45,351 nucleotides of DNA. Origin: GCA-2794515 sp033763335 (lineage in GTDB: Bacteria > Chloroflexota > Anaerolineae > Aggregatilineales > Phototrophicaceae). Positions 25,101 through 33,328 of the stretch are shown here, piece by piece. The DNA is taken from positions 1-45,351 of the forward strand of contig JANRKU010000165.1 of the NCBI GenBank assembly GCA_033763335.1, read 5' to 3'. Position 1 is the first letter of the stretch. Every line of letters starts with the position of its first letter. The notes beneath the pieces were generated by a model. It saw nothing but the letters and a program-made list of their open reading frames with translations. It ran no database searches and was not told where the DNA came from. The position numbers were made by a program, and so were the translations under genes.

Positions 25101-25644
25101 TTGCTTTGGGGCGTGGCTCATCATATAGTGGATAGCCTGTATCGAGCAACCCACCATCTGTAACCCGATAAGGAATATCTGCGATGGTCAATTCTGCTGG
25201 TGGAACAAGGCGAATGGTCAGCTTAAAATCGCCAAAGGTATCGCCTTCGTCCAAACCATATCGTCCAGCAATGACACGATATACCCCTGCCCCTGCTTGA
25301 GGGTATTCAATATAAGAGGTGACATCCCCACGCGCACGGTCATCATTTTCGGCAACAATATTACCCGCAGAATCTATCAAATACAGATAAGTATCGAGTT
25401 CACTGTCTTGTATGATATGCGAAATATCAATTTGTATCAAACTACCACGATTCCGCACACGGAAGGCATATTCCCAAAACGGATTTTCATTATCAATCGT
25501 CTCACAAAAATCCGCCTCAACTCCAAATTCATCACATTTGCCTGTGCCACCTTGTGCAATAACATCATTATCGCTTGGCGAAAACGACATGTAGCCTGCG
25601 AGAAGCATCCCTAGTATCAGTAATAATCCAATTTTGCGCTTCAC
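22186..25644 (-). CDS. Secreted clostripain-family (C11) cysteine peptidase
   Basis: The protein has 1,152 residues. It begins with a signal peptide (MKRKIGLLLILGMLLAGYMS, likely cut near 31) and a PPC-like beta domain (about 55-147). The C11 core starts at AKWTILAYYGGDNNLE (181). His298 in SLGSHGAGW and Cys350 in INDACLM form the caspase-like dyad. A long region of beta character follows (650-1140), part of which (about 850-970) resembles secreted PsbP/LpqN-type domains. C11 peptidases usually cut after Arg or Lys. GTG is the start, with AGGAG upstream. No C-terminal anchor or sorting signal is seen; the tail is Glu/Pro/Ser-rich. Confidence 0.88.
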   Translation of the reverse strand: MKRKIGLLLILGMLLAGYMSFSPSDNDVIAQGGTGKCDEFGVEADFCETIDNENPFWEYAFRVRNRGSLIQIDISHIIQDSELDTYLYLIDSAGNIVAENDDRARGDVTSYIEYPQAGAGVYRVIAGRYGLDEGDTFGDFKLTIRLVPPAELTIADIPYRVTDGGLLDTGYPLYDEPRPKAKWTILAYYGGDNNLEPGLINDFHEFELAGGSNDDVRIIALLDRSPEYDESNDNWVGARLYEVQGGVTSDAFPPTLSSEAITDLGDINTGDGEALAQFLVWGMRYYPAENYVVSLGSHGAGWQGLITDDTWDKDIMTVPELRQAFSLAIEEAKVQNPDFDKFAFLINDACLMSSVEFFALTKDYFNYALASPEIVVDPAHDMALFTTYMNENQATPDFSVVGQDLVDKYIQQDILLREGSGTEYLTSVVTNLRRFGDLEAAVEAFALVVNAKPEVRSFTIGQARSNAYVYTNFANSNTKIDLGSFMQRVIATAPDDTELVDAANKVLEELKNVVVYADAGEKVKDRIYYYNVFFPEKSKDFSQDYFYQTPLGEWSRMLRNYFAAVTPKPWTGDPPFHSPIAPKLNVVARYPTEAVSILNPFLIEAEAIGRNIAYGEFTVDQLQEDGTITRMFNQRLLTPTVDENGNFVRINEWNQGITTYLYNWTAALPLVTDGTNSHFEFLNIGEDIAALDGRYRLPDSQNWNEVTVTMSYDGIIGGTTQRVINKSDGNSALAVIEIPVGAIFQTYKYLVTEDGRVSAVEGNEYVWPEGGLSWEDRPAPDGNYNAGILITAFGGTTGFVKEQVTVVNSELPADLRADTRPDVGVSIPRPQTWTPLSFNPSFAVNPDYGDIGVFQTSDPENGNVVALLFSFPTTDLAEAVLTASQLNVFTVVSELTPVTVSGRDGLQFDYTRQIGDESRSGRAFVVLQEYAPGEYFGIVLASESVDGKGNFEDFYPTLLEYASFFDSLGYNNSKVPLWIDNSLTGEESYYLPISWQKSLTEEVTDENVAPTYGVWTRYIPTDEPESAFLAMARYYLATEVENGVNVLSNIVTGQALVGSDSLQVIQNRTYNGRYHTWDATIYRVVREGVAYIGRAYATTVYGTTYALWAEVIEDDNTDSVYTDFIEPVIDGYQIFIEPPAEPEPQAESTPES

Positions 25645-25724
25645 AGTGGTTTGCTCCTGATTAGTTAATTTCTAAGCAACGTTATTATAGCCATAAAACA
25701 ACTTTTTTGCGAATCAATAGAATT

Positions 25725-25755
25725 AAAAAAGAGTAGAGGATACCTACTCTTTTTT
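25725..25755 (-). terminator. Intrinsic terminator, bidirectional
   Basis: A 12-bp perfect stem (six A plus GAGTAG, then CTACTC plus six T) with a seven-base loop has both an A and a T tract. It lies 34 bases after the stop of the small secreted protein gene. Confidence 0.8.
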
Positions 25756-25788
25756 GATAAAACAACGCAAATACCTACCAAACTTACT

Positions 25789-26382
25789 TTATTTACAAAA
25801 GTTATTAGCAGGTGTTGGTGTACATGTCTGAGATGTATTAGCGCGTGTTCCTTCGTTACGAGCAACCATACCAGCCGTGATACCTTCGACAAAAGTCGCA
25901 TCCATATTGATGAAAACGGTCACGAGTTCAAATTCTTCTGGTAAATCTGCTTTGGCATCATCAATTTCTGGGTCAAATGCGTTGGTCGAGGTCACTACGG
26001 CGGTGAAGGTGAGTGTTCCTTCTTCTGGGTCAAATGCAGTTTCTTCTGCTAATGCCAATGTCACCAAGACACTTTCATTTTCGGTGGTAAGAACCGCAGT
26101 TGCAGTCAATTCTGGTTGGAATGTCCAAAAGGCAATTAAATCTTGGGTGGTGAGGATACCACTTGTCAAATCAGGAAGGTTAACCACCCATGTGGTATAT
26201 TCTGACACATCATTCAATGTAAGGGTAAAGACATCATCATCGGCTTCAACAAAACTACCCGACCCAGCTGTCACAACATAAGACCCACTCCATGTAATAT
26301 CTTCACCCTCATCTTGTGCGGAGACAAGAGAAAGTGGGAGTGCTAGTATAACCAGTAGAATAAAGAATTTGACCAATTTCAT
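25789..26382 (-). CDS. Small secreted protein of unknown family
   Basis: This is a 197-residue protein. A clear signal peptide (MKLVKFFILLVILALPLSLVSA) ends at an SAQ site. The mature part is acidic and rich in Thr, Val and Glu, with alternating beta-strand character (GILTTQDLIAFWTF, ATAVLTTENESVLVTLAL). The only two cysteines lie near the C terminus in CTPTPANNFCK and could form a disulfide. I do not recognise the family. It has its own extended -10 promoter, a GGAGG ribosome site and an intrinsic terminator, so it is a monocistronic gene upstream of the peptidase gene in the same direction. Confidence 0.8.
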   Translation of the reverse strand: MKLVKFFILLVILALPLSLVSAQDEGEDITWSGSYVVTAGSGSFVEADDDVFTLTLNDVSEYTTWVVNLPDLTSGILTTQDLIAFWTFQPELTATAVLTTENESVLVTLALAEETAFDPEEGTLTFTAVVTSTNAFDPEIDDAKADLPEEFELVTVFINMDATFVEGITAGMVARNEGTRANTSQTCTPTPANNFCK

Positions 26383-26432
26383 AATAAAACCTCCAACAAT
26401 GTAGACGAGTATTTTTGCACTTAATTATGCAC

Positions 26433-26441
26433 AGTATAGCA
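26433..26441 (-). promoter_or_regulatory. Extended -10 promoter of the small secreted protein
   Basis: The minus strand reads TGCTATACT, predicting a start near 26426 and a leader of about 43 bases with GGAGG. TTGGGA 15 bases before the hexamer is a possible weak -35. Confidence 0.5.
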
Positions 26442-26514
26442 GAGAATTGGTTATCCCAACAAACTAATTTATGAAAAATAAACGAAATTTTACAGTGTTT
26501 ACTTTCACAAACTG

Positions 26515-26847
26515 TTAGAAATCTGCAATCGCAAGCTCATTTGTATCATACATTGCGAAGAAATTATTAAAGCCAATGACCTCAAATACACGCAATACTT
26601 TAGGATTTAGGGCGACTAATTTCAAATCACCGCCATTTTCACGATTTTTGGTCAAAATATCGGCTAAGGTACGTAAACCCGCGCTACTCATATAACGCAC
26701 TTCTGCCATATTCAATACCAACCGATATTTTCCCAGTGCATAAATCTTTTGCAACAAGGCTTCTAGGTCTAATGCCAATTGCGAGTCAATCCGTCCCTTA
26801 AAGGTAATGACAGATACACCATTTATTTCTTCTTCTAAATATTCCAC
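26515..26847 (-). CDS. STAS-domain anti-sigma factor antagonist
   Basis: The 110 residues form a single STAS domain: GVSVITFKGRIDSQLA, LVLNMAEVRYMSSAGLRTL and a C-terminal VIGFNNFFAMYD. The phospho-acceptor serine lies in MSSAGLR (Ser54 or Ser55). In partner switching, RsbW-type kinases phosphorylate this serine and RsbU/SpoIIE phosphatases remove the phosphate. A protein with both activities is encoded at 30224-31927, and is the natural candidate partner. GTG start with AAGGAG seven bases upstream. Confidence 0.92.
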   Translation of the reverse strand: MEYLEEEINGVSVITFKGRIDSQLALDLEALLQKIYALGKYRLVLNMAEVRYMSSAGLRTLADILTKNRENGGDLKLVALNPKVLRVFEVIGFNNFFAMYDTNELAIADF

Positions 26848-26893
26848 AATATCGCTCCTTATCGTACAAGGTTAGGGGAATTATCCCCTCATC

Positions 26894-26902
26894 TGTAATA
26901 AT
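26894..26902 (+). promoter_or_regulatory. Extended -10-like promoter of the CoA-transferase gene
   Basis: TGTAATAAT predicts a start near 26909, with AAAAGGA in the 28-base leader. A small AGGGGA / TCCCCT palindrome (26874-26889) lies just upstream. Confidence 0.4.
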
Positions 26903-26936
26903 TAGCAACGGCGTTTCTTCATAAAAGGATTTTTTT

Positions 26937-28133
26937 ATGCCCCCCCTCCCCTTACAAGGTATTCGCATCCTCGATTTCACTCGTGTCTTGGCAGGACCAT
27001 TCTGTAGCATGATGTTGGCAGATTTAGGTGCGGATGTCATCAAAATTGAATCCCCCCAGATTGGTGATGAAACCCGTGCGTGGGGTGCGCCATGGGTTGG
27101 CGATTCAAAAGACCGTATCAGTGCCTATTTTGCCTGTGTAAATCGCAATAAGCGGAGCATCACCCTCAATCTCAAAAATCCACACGCCCAACACATTGCA
27201 AAACAACTCGCACAAAAAAGTCATATCGTCATCGAAAATTTCAAAATTGGACAAATGCAAGGCTTTGGACTCGATTACGAGTCACTATCCAGCAAAAACC
27301 CTGCATTGGTCTATTGTAGTATCACGGGGTTTGGTCAAACTGGCGATTTTAGAGACCGTCCCGGATACGATTTTGTCCTACAAGCCATGACAGGACTAAT
27401 GTCTATCACAGGCGAAAAAAATGGCACACCGCATAAAGTCGGTGTTGCCGTGGCAGATGTTTTTACGGCGCTCTTCGCCTGCAATGCCATTCAAGCGGGT
27501 TTGCGCTATGCCGAAAAAACGGGTATTGGGCAATTTATAGATATGTCACTGTATGATTCACAATTGGTCGCGCTGGTGAATGTCGCCAGCAATGTGTTGA
27601 TTTCTGGAAAAGATGCGGGCAGATATGGCAATGAACATGCCAATATCGTCCCCTATCAAACCTTTAGCGCCTCTGATGGTGATTTTGTGGTCGCCGTGGG
27701 GAATGACCGTCAATTTGGGGCGATGTGTGCCGTTTTAGGCGTGCCACTCATGGCACAAGACCCGCGTTTTGCTACCAATCCCGCCCGCCTTGCCCATCGG
27801 GAAGACCTAATAGCCACCCTCAGTGCCATATTTATCACACAGCCTGTCTCGCATTGGGTCATGTCGCTATTGGCGGTGGATGTCCCCGCAGGTGAAATTT
27901 ATACCGTCCAACAAGCACTCGCCCTACCCCATACTCATCAAAGAGAGATGGTTGTGCCGATGGGCATCGGAGATGCTCACATGCTCGCCTCGCCCATGCA
28001 CCTCACCCATACCCCACCCGCCGTTTATCTCCCCCCACCCCGCTTAGGTGAGCATACCGACCAAATTTTGACAGATGAATTAGCGATGTCATCAAACGAA
28101 ATTGAAAATTTACGCACACGGGGCATTATATAA
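26937..28133 (+). CDS. Family III (CaiB/BaiF) acyl-CoA transferase
   Basis: This 398-residue protein has the family III opening GIRILDFTRVLAGPFCSMML-type segment, ADLGADVIKIE, NRNKRSITLNL and GYDFVLQAMTGLMS. The catalytic Asp174 lies in GVAVADVFTALFA and forms an acyl-aspartyl anhydride during CoA transfer. The acid pair used (formyl, succinyl, mesaconyl, carnitine-like) cannot be read from the sequence. It is a stand-alone gene, divergent from STAS, and ends at a bidirectional hairpin. Confidence 0.92.
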   Translation: MPPLPLQGIRILDFTRVLAGPFCSMMLADLGADVIKIESPQIGDETRAWGAPWVGDSKDRISAYFACVNRNKRSITLNLKNPHAQHIAKQLAQKSHIVIENFKIGQMQGFGLDYESLSSKNPALVYCSITGFGQTGDFRDRPGYDFVLQAMTGLMSITGEKNGTPHKVGVAVADVFTALFACNAIQAGLRYAEKTGIGQFIDMSLYDSQLVALVNVASNVLISGKDAGRYGNEHANIVPYQTFSASDGDFVVAVGNDRQFGAMCAVLGVPLMAQDPRFATNPARLAHREDLIATLSAIFITQPVSHWVMSLLAVDVPAGEIYTVQQALALPHTHQREMVVPMGIGDAHMLASPMHLTHTPPAVYLPPPRLGEHTDQILTDELAMSSNEIENLRTRGII

Positions 28134-28170
28134 ATACAAAAAGGCGCATATCATTGCGCCCATTTGTATT
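28133..28170. terminator. Bidirectional hairpin between convergent genes
   Basis: Outer arms AATACAAA / TTTGTATT (8 bp) enclose an inner GGCGCA / TGCGCC palindrome (6 bp) of the intergenic family. It fills the gap between the CoA-transferase and pckG tails and begins at the last base of the CoA-transferase stop codon. Confidence 0.65.
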
Positions 28171-28190
28171 CAGAAGGAGGAGGTAGTTAT

Positions 28191-30032
28191 CTATTCATTC
28201 TTGCTATCATGAGGCATTTCCCAATGTTCTGGGGAGCGCCACAAGCTAGAAAGCAACAATTCGCGCATGAAGATGAGTTCCTTGGGCAGGCGGTCATACA
28301 ACTTGGTGAACAATTCTTCGTGAAGCAGTAATTCTTTCACCCACAGGTCACGGTCAACCGACATGGCTTCATAGAATTTATCTTCAGAGAAGTTCAAGCC
28401 TTCCCACATCAAATCTTCATAACGGGGCATCCAACCGAGTGGGCTTTCGAGCGCGCCGACTTTACCATTGGCACGGTCAACAATCCACTTGAGGATACGC
28501 ATATTTTCGCCAAATCCTGGCCAAACAAACTTGCCATTAGCATCTTTTCTGAACCAGTTCACGCTGAAAATACGTGGTGGGTTGGCAATATCACGCCCAA
28601 ATTGCAACCAGTGATTAAAATAGCTTGCCATGTGATACCCGCAGAAAGGCAACATTGCAAATGGGTCACGGCGCACTTGCCCAACGGTACCTGCGGCGGC
28701 GGCAGTCATTTCGCTACCCATTGTGGCGGCGATATACACACCATAGTTCCAGTTAAATGCCTGATACACCAAAGGCACTGTATCACTACGGCGACCACCA
28801 AAGATGAATGCCTTCACGGGGACACCGCGTGGGTTTTCGATTTCAGAATCTACCACAGGGCATTGATTCACAGGGGCAGTAAAGCGCGAATTGGGATGTG
28901 CGGCTTTTGTGCCACTGGTTGGTGTCCATGGATTACCTTGCCAATCGGTCAATTGTGCAGGGGGTTCATCGGTCATGCCTTCCCACCATACATCACCATC
29001 AGGGGTGAGGGCAACGTTGGTGAAAATGGCGTTTTTCTCGCATGAAATCATCGCATTAGGATTCGATTTCATGGAGGTGCCAGGGGCAACACCAAAGAAA
29101 CCTGCTTCGGGGTTAATGGCATATAATTTGCCGTCATCACCGGGTTTAATCCAGGCAATATCATCGCCAACGGTGGTTACTTTCCACCCATCAAACGCAT
29201 CGGGTGGGACAAGCATGGCAAAATTCGTCTTGCCACAGGCACTTGGGAACGCGGCAGCGACATAAGTCTTTTCGCCTTTGGGGTCTTCGACACCCAAAAT
29301 AAGCATGTGTTCTGCCAACCAGCCTTCATCATGTGCCACAGTAGAAGCAATACGGAGCGCCAAACATTTTTTGCCCAATAGTGCATTACCACCATACCCA
29401 CTCCCATACGACCAAATGGCGCGTTCTTCTGGGAAGTGGACGATATATTTGGTCTTATTGCAGGGCCAAGTGACATCTTTTTGACCTTTTTCGAGTGGTG
29501 CGCCAACCGTGTGCATACATGGCACAAAATCGCCGTCTGTACCCAACACATCCAACACCTTAGCACCCATACGGGTCATGATTTTCATGTTGGCAACCAC
29601 ATAAGCAGAATCTGATAATTCCACACCAAGCATTGCTATGGGTGAACCTAAAGGACCCATGCTAAAGGGGATGACATACATCGTGCGACCACGCATACAC
29701 CCATCAAACAATCCTTCGAGGGTTGCGTGCATTTCTTTGGGATCCATCCAATTATTGGTAGGACCCGCGTCTGATTTGTTGACACTACAAATATAAGTAC
29801 GGTCTTCCACCCGTGCCACATCGCTTGGGTCAGAAAATGCGATATAGCTATTGGGGCGTTTTTGCTCATTCAATTTGGTGAATGTGCCTGCTTCTACCAG
29901 TGTTTGGCACATACGGTCATATTCTTCATCTGACCCATCGCACCAATATACTGCATCTGGTTTACAGAGTGCCGCCATGTCTTGTACCCATGCGCGTAGT
30001 TTCTCGTGCTTCAAATTGCTCGGAACTTGCAT
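28191..30032 (-). CDS. pckG: Phosphoenolpyruvate carboxykinase (GTP)
   Basis: The 613-residue length and motifs fit the GTP-dependent class: FPSACGKTNFAM (near 264) combines the kinase P-loop with the reactive cysteine of GTP enzymes. GDDIAWIK, VPVKAFIFGGRRSDTVPLV and NWFRKD follow. It converts oxaloacetate and GTP to phosphoenolpyruvate and CO2, the first step of gluconeogenesis, and works against the glycolytic flux through the PfkA at 5029. GGAGG precedes the ATG. Upstream lie an extended -10 and a CRP/FNR-type palindrome at the class II activator distance. Confidence 0.96.
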   Translation of the reverse strand: MQVPSNLKHEKLRAWVQDMAALCKPDAVYWCDGSDEEYDRMCQTLVEAGTFTKLNEQKRPNSYIAFSDPSDVARVEDRTYICSVNKSDAGPTNNWMDPKEMHATLEGLFDGCMRGRTMYVIPFSMGPLGSPIAMLGVELSDSAYVVANMKIMTRMGAKVLDVLGTDGDFVPCMHTVGAPLEKGQKDVTWPCNKTKYIVHFPEERAIWSYGSGYGGNALLGKKCLALRIASTVAHDEGWLAEHMLILGVEDPKGEKTYVAAAFPSACGKTNFAMLVPPDAFDGWKVTTVGDDIAWIKPGDDGKLYAINPEAGFFGVAPGTSMKSNPNAMISCEKNAIFTNVALTPDGDVWWEGMTDEPPAQLTDWQGNPWTPTSGTKAAHPNSRFTAPVNQCPVVDSEIENPRGVPVKAFIFGGRRSDTVPLVYQAFNWNYGVYIAATMGSEMTAAAAGTVGQVRRDPFAMLPFCGYHMASYFNHWLQFGRDIANPPRIFSVNWFRKDANGKFVWPGFGENMRILKWIVDRANGKVGALESPLGWMPRYEDLMWEGLNFSEDKFYEAMSVDRDLWVKELLLHEELFTKLYDRLPKELIFMRELLLSSLWRSPEHWEMPHDSKNE

Positions 30033-30143
30033 ATTGCCTCCAATTTATGTGACTTGCTGTACCGTATTTATTTGATGATTTATTGAACATTCGCAAAGTG
30101 CGCGGAGTTGGTTTATCATGTAATGAACCAAACTCACACCATC

Positions 30144-30152
30144 ACTATAACA
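30144..30152 (-). promoter_or_regulatory. Extended -10 promoter of pckG
   Basis: The minus strand reads TGTTATAGT, predicting a start near 30137 and a leader of about 105 bases. Confidence 0.55.
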
Positions 30153-30171
30153 TGCTGGTGTAGGTTTATCT

Positions 30172-30187
30172 TGTGACATAGTTCACA
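30172..30187. promoter_or_regulatory. CRP/FNR-family operator (TGTGA-N6-TCACA)
   Basis: TGTGACATAGTTCACA exactly fits the CRP consensus TGTGA-N6-TCACA, with arms extended by one more pair on each side. Its centre is about 42 bases upstream of the predicted pckG start, the class II position. It is also about 44 bases upstream of the ATG of the divergent kinase/phosphatase gene. No CRP gene is in the window. Confidence 0.6.
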
Positions 30188-30223
30188 AGTTTATGTTCAA
30201 TATGTCATATTGGTAAAAATATC

Positions 30224-31927
30224 ATGCCCGTGTTATGCGAATTAAAAACCAGTGCCAAAATTGAGCATCTTCACTTGTTCACTGCCATCATTAATAGTGT
30301 GGGTGAACAATTAACCCTCACCGAAAAAACAGCTTTTGCCATTGAACTAGCTGTAGATGAAGCCTATACCAACATTTGCCATCATGCCTACCCCACCACC
30401 GATAAAGGCGATGTGATGCTGGTTATCGAAACAACGCCAAATCATTTACAAGTTACCTTGCTCGATTGGGGTGTGCCATTTAATCGGAGTGCCTTGCCCA
30501 AATATGACAAAAATACCCCCGTAGACCAACGCGCACAGGGGGGTATGGGGGTGCATCTCATTGAACATCTGATGGATTCTGCAATTTGGATTACCGCAGA
30601 TGATAACCAATCGCCCAATATGCTCATCATGACCAAACACATGGAATATTTGACAGGGGGCGCACAACGTACCAGCACACGTAGGCAACTTAATGCCCTA
30701 CTCAGTGTGAGCCAAGTGATGGCAACCACCACCGACCCCGATAAATTACTCGATATGATTGTCGAAGAAGTCCGCAGTGTATTAGATGCCGAGCGTAGTA
30801 CGCTTTATCTGCTTGATGAGGAACATGAGGAACTCTATTCAAAAATTTTGCATGATGAAAAATTAGGTGAAATTCGGCTCAAAATTGGCGAAGGGGTTGC
30901 GGGACAAGTGGCGCTCACAGGGGGCATCATCAATATCGAAAATGCCACCAAAGACCCTCGCCTCAACACCTCATTCACCGCACAAGCAGGTATCGTCTTG
31001 CGGAATATGCTCACTGTGCCGATGGTGAATCATCAACAAAAGGTTATTGGTGTTATTCAAGCCATCAATAAACGCGGAGAACCATTTACCCAACGTGATG
31101 AGCGATTACTCTCTGCAATGGCAACCCAAGCCGCCATTGGCATAGAAAATGCCCGTCTACTCTCACAAGAAATTACCCAAAAATTACTCAATCAAGAATT
31201 AGAGACCGCACGCGCCATCCAACGGAGTTTTTTGCCCAATCAAATTCCCCAACTCGCAGGGTGGCAAATTGCAACCTATTGGAGTCCCATGAGCGAGGTA
31301 GCGGGCGATTTTTATGATTTTATCCGCACACCAGAGGGTAGGCTTGCCATTGTCGTGGCGGATGTATCGGGAAAAGGTGTCCCAGCCGCCCTTTTCATGG
31401 CGCTGAGTGTCACTGTATTACGATTTGCGCTCGAATTGAATTTATCACCCAAAGAATTACTCCATCGTGCCAATATGACCATGCTCACCAATCAACAATC
31501 GGGCATGTTCACGACCGCATTTGTGGGCTATTTGGATGAAAAAACAGGCTTGCTGATGTACGCCTCTGCGGGACATCTCCCGCCCATCCATTATCACCAT
31601 CAGACAAAAAAATGCACCCGTTTATCCATACATGGGGTAGCAATGGGGGTGTTTCCAACAGCAACATTTGCCGAATCCATCACACAAGTTGAACAAGGGG
31701 ATATTTTGGCATTTTATACGGATGGCATCACAGAGGCAATTAATGACATTGGTGAGGAATTTGGAGAAGAATTGCTGATTGAAATCATTCAACGATTAGC
31801 AGATGAAACCGCAGATACCATCGTGCAAGCCGTGAAATCTGCGGTGATATTATACGCCACCAATCAAGGCACATTTGACGATGAAACCCTCATCATCGTC
31901 AAACGCACACCCCACCCTAACGAGTAA
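30224..31927 (+). CDS. Fused RsbW-like kinase, GAF and SpoIIE/RsbU-type phosphatase
   Basis: This 567-residue protein has three domains. Residues 1-145 are an HATPase of the anti-sigma kinase type (ELAVDEAYTNICHHAY N-box near 41-56, GGMGVHLIEH near 106). Residues 155-315 form a GAF sensor (LLSVSQVMATTTDPDKLLDM to TQAAIGIENARLL). Residues 327-565 form a PP2C/SpoIIE phosphatase with AGDFYDF, VVADVSGKGVPAA, FYTDGITEA and FDDETLIIV, holding the metal-binding aspartates. One chain thus carries both a kinase-type and a phosphatase module for a STAS protein; the protein at 26515 is a candidate. No good ribosome site is visible. The 3' end overlaps the convergent gene by 11 bases. Confidence 0.92.
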   Translation: MPVLCELKTSAKIEHLHLFTAIINSVGEQLTLTEKTAFAIELAVDEAYTNICHHAYPTTDKGDVMLVIETTPNHLQVTLLDWGVPFNRSALPKYDKNTPVDQRAQGGMGVHLIEHLMDSAIWITADDNQSPNMLIMTKHMEYLTGGAQRTSTRRQLNALLSVSQVMATTTDPDKLLDMIVEEVRSVLDAERSTLYLLDEEHEELYSKILHDEKLGEIRLKIGEGVAGQVALTGGIINIENATKDPRLNTSFTAQAGIVLRNMLTVPMVNHQQKVIGVIQAINKRGEPFTQRDERLLSAMATQAAIGIENARLLSQEITQKLLNQELETARAIQRSFLPNQIPQLAGWQIATYWSPMSEVAGDFYDFIRTPEGRLAIVVADVSGKGVPAALFMALSVTVLRFALELNLSPKELLHRANMTMLTNQQSGMFTTAFVGYLDEKTGLLMYASAGHLPPIHYHHQTKKCTRLSIHGVAMGVFPTATFAESITQVEQGDILAFYTDGITEAINDIGEEFGEELLIEIIQRLADETADTIVQAVKSAVILYATNQGTFDDETLIIVKRTPHPNE

Positions 31928-33311
31928 GTGCGGGTAATGTGACTACTGCCCGCGCCATCTGCCCCACCACGGGGTCTAATTTGCCATTATTGGGCAACAC
32001 AATATATAGGCGTGCGCCATAGGCTTCCATGCCATTCACCAAATCGGTACGGGGTGTCCCCACCATACCATCTGTAAAAATGAGAACCCTATCCACACGC
32101 GGTAACACATCAATGAGATGGGCAAAAACACAATTGATGTCTGTGCCACCCGTACCCGTCACTTGCCCCTCGCGGATTTCTGCGAATTTCATCGGATTCA
32201 CCACAGTAGAAAATTGATACAATTCCGCCTGTTTCCGCGCCAAATAGGGACGAAGCAAATACATACATTGCCCCAAAATGTAATTCATCGAGCCAGACAC
32301 ATCCAAATAGACAAATGCACGGCTAGGGCGTTCTGGCATCCGTGTCCGAATGGTAATTGGTTGCGCCCACAGTGTTTCTGGTGCGCCCAACGCCCGCCGT
32401 GCATGAATCATACGGTCGCCTCGTGGATTGGGGATAACCCCATTCCCGCCGATGACGGGTACATGTTGCTTGGCGATTCTTTCTTCTTGACCGGGGCGTT
32501 TGCTCAATGTCTTTTGCAACACCATCGAAAAAGCCCTGCGAACATCTTCACTCGTCTCTGATGGCTCAAATTTATTGCGCCGATTCAATCCCCCTGTACC
32601 GCGCCCACCGGGGACAAAACTCCAATTTTGGGTAACTTGTCCCATCATCTCTTTGATGAGGGGGTCGTGAATCGTTTCGCCTTCATATCCACCCAAAAGC
32701 ATCGGTGCATTCGATGGCATCGGCATTTTATCGGCATGTTTGAGCAATAATGCCAAAACATCCTCATACATCGGCAATTTGGGTGCAGAAAAGCGCCCGC
32801 GCCGTTTTGGATAGAGACGCATCACCATCTCTTTTGTGCCATCGGGCATCCCTTCGGGATACACAGGCTCATCGGGCCACCCCACTGGCGGACGTAACAG
32901 ACAGTGAGGGAATTGGTCGGCGGGATTGATGACATCAAAAAATCCCATGTATTCAGGTTGATAAAATTGCGCCATCAACCCCGCGTTGATGATGGCATCA
33001 AACGCCACATTTTGCACAGGAGTCATGCGCGGGTGCATCCGTGTATGGGCGAGTAGCACATGCCATAATTCGTGCATCACCAATAAAAATAAATGCTCAT
33101 CCCGCATACAATGTTTTTCGACAAAATCGGGGTTGATGAGTAATCGTGGGCGACGCTTACATTCCACCGCCGCCGTTGGCACTGCACGCGAAATTTCGAT
33201 GCCTGCCAAGCGACATAATGTTTCCATCTCAAATCGCGCAGAGGGCAAACAGCGCGTGAGCCGATTTTTGAGGATGGTCGCCTCGGAATTAGTGATTGGT
33301 CGAATACTCAT
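31917..33311 (-). CDS. DUF2201-type metallopeptidase with VWA domain
   Basis: The 464-residue protein has a zinc-peptidase motif HELWHVLLAH (His80, Glu81, His84, His89). A long middle segment ends in MPERPSRAFVYLDVSGSM, the start of a VWA domain with a full MIDAS: DVSGS near 337, GTGGTD and IFTDGM. The pairing of a DUF2201-like putative peptidase with a VWA-like domain is a known but uncharacterised architecture. It is the last gene of an operon with a MoxR ATPase and a linker protein; MoxR ATPases commonly remodel VWA partners. The substrate is unknown. Confidence 0.9.
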   Translation of the reverse strand: MSIRPITNSEATILKNRLTRCLPSARFEMETLCRLAGIEISRAVPTAAVECKRRPRLLINPDFVEKHCMRDEHLFLLVMHELWHVLLAHTRMHPRMTPVQNVAFDAIINAGLMAQFYQPEYMGFFDVINPADQFPHCLLRPPVGWPDEPVYPEGMPDGTKEMVMRLYPKRRGRFSAPKLPMYEDVLALLLKHADKMPMPSNAPMLLGGYEGETIHDPLIKEMMGQVTQNWSFVPGGRGTGGLNRRNKFEPSETSEDVRRAFSMVLQKTLSKRPGQEERIAKQHVPVIGGNGVIPNPRGDRMIHARRALGAPETLWAQPITIRTRMPERPSRAFVYLDVSGSMNYILGQCMYLLRPYLARKQAELYQFSTVVNPMKFAEIREGQVTGTGGTDINCVFAHLIDVLPRVDRVLIFTDGMVGTPRTDLVNGMEAYGARLYIVLPNNGKLDPVVGQMARAVVTLPALTR

Positions 33312-33328
33312 CAGTACACCCTTTCAGT

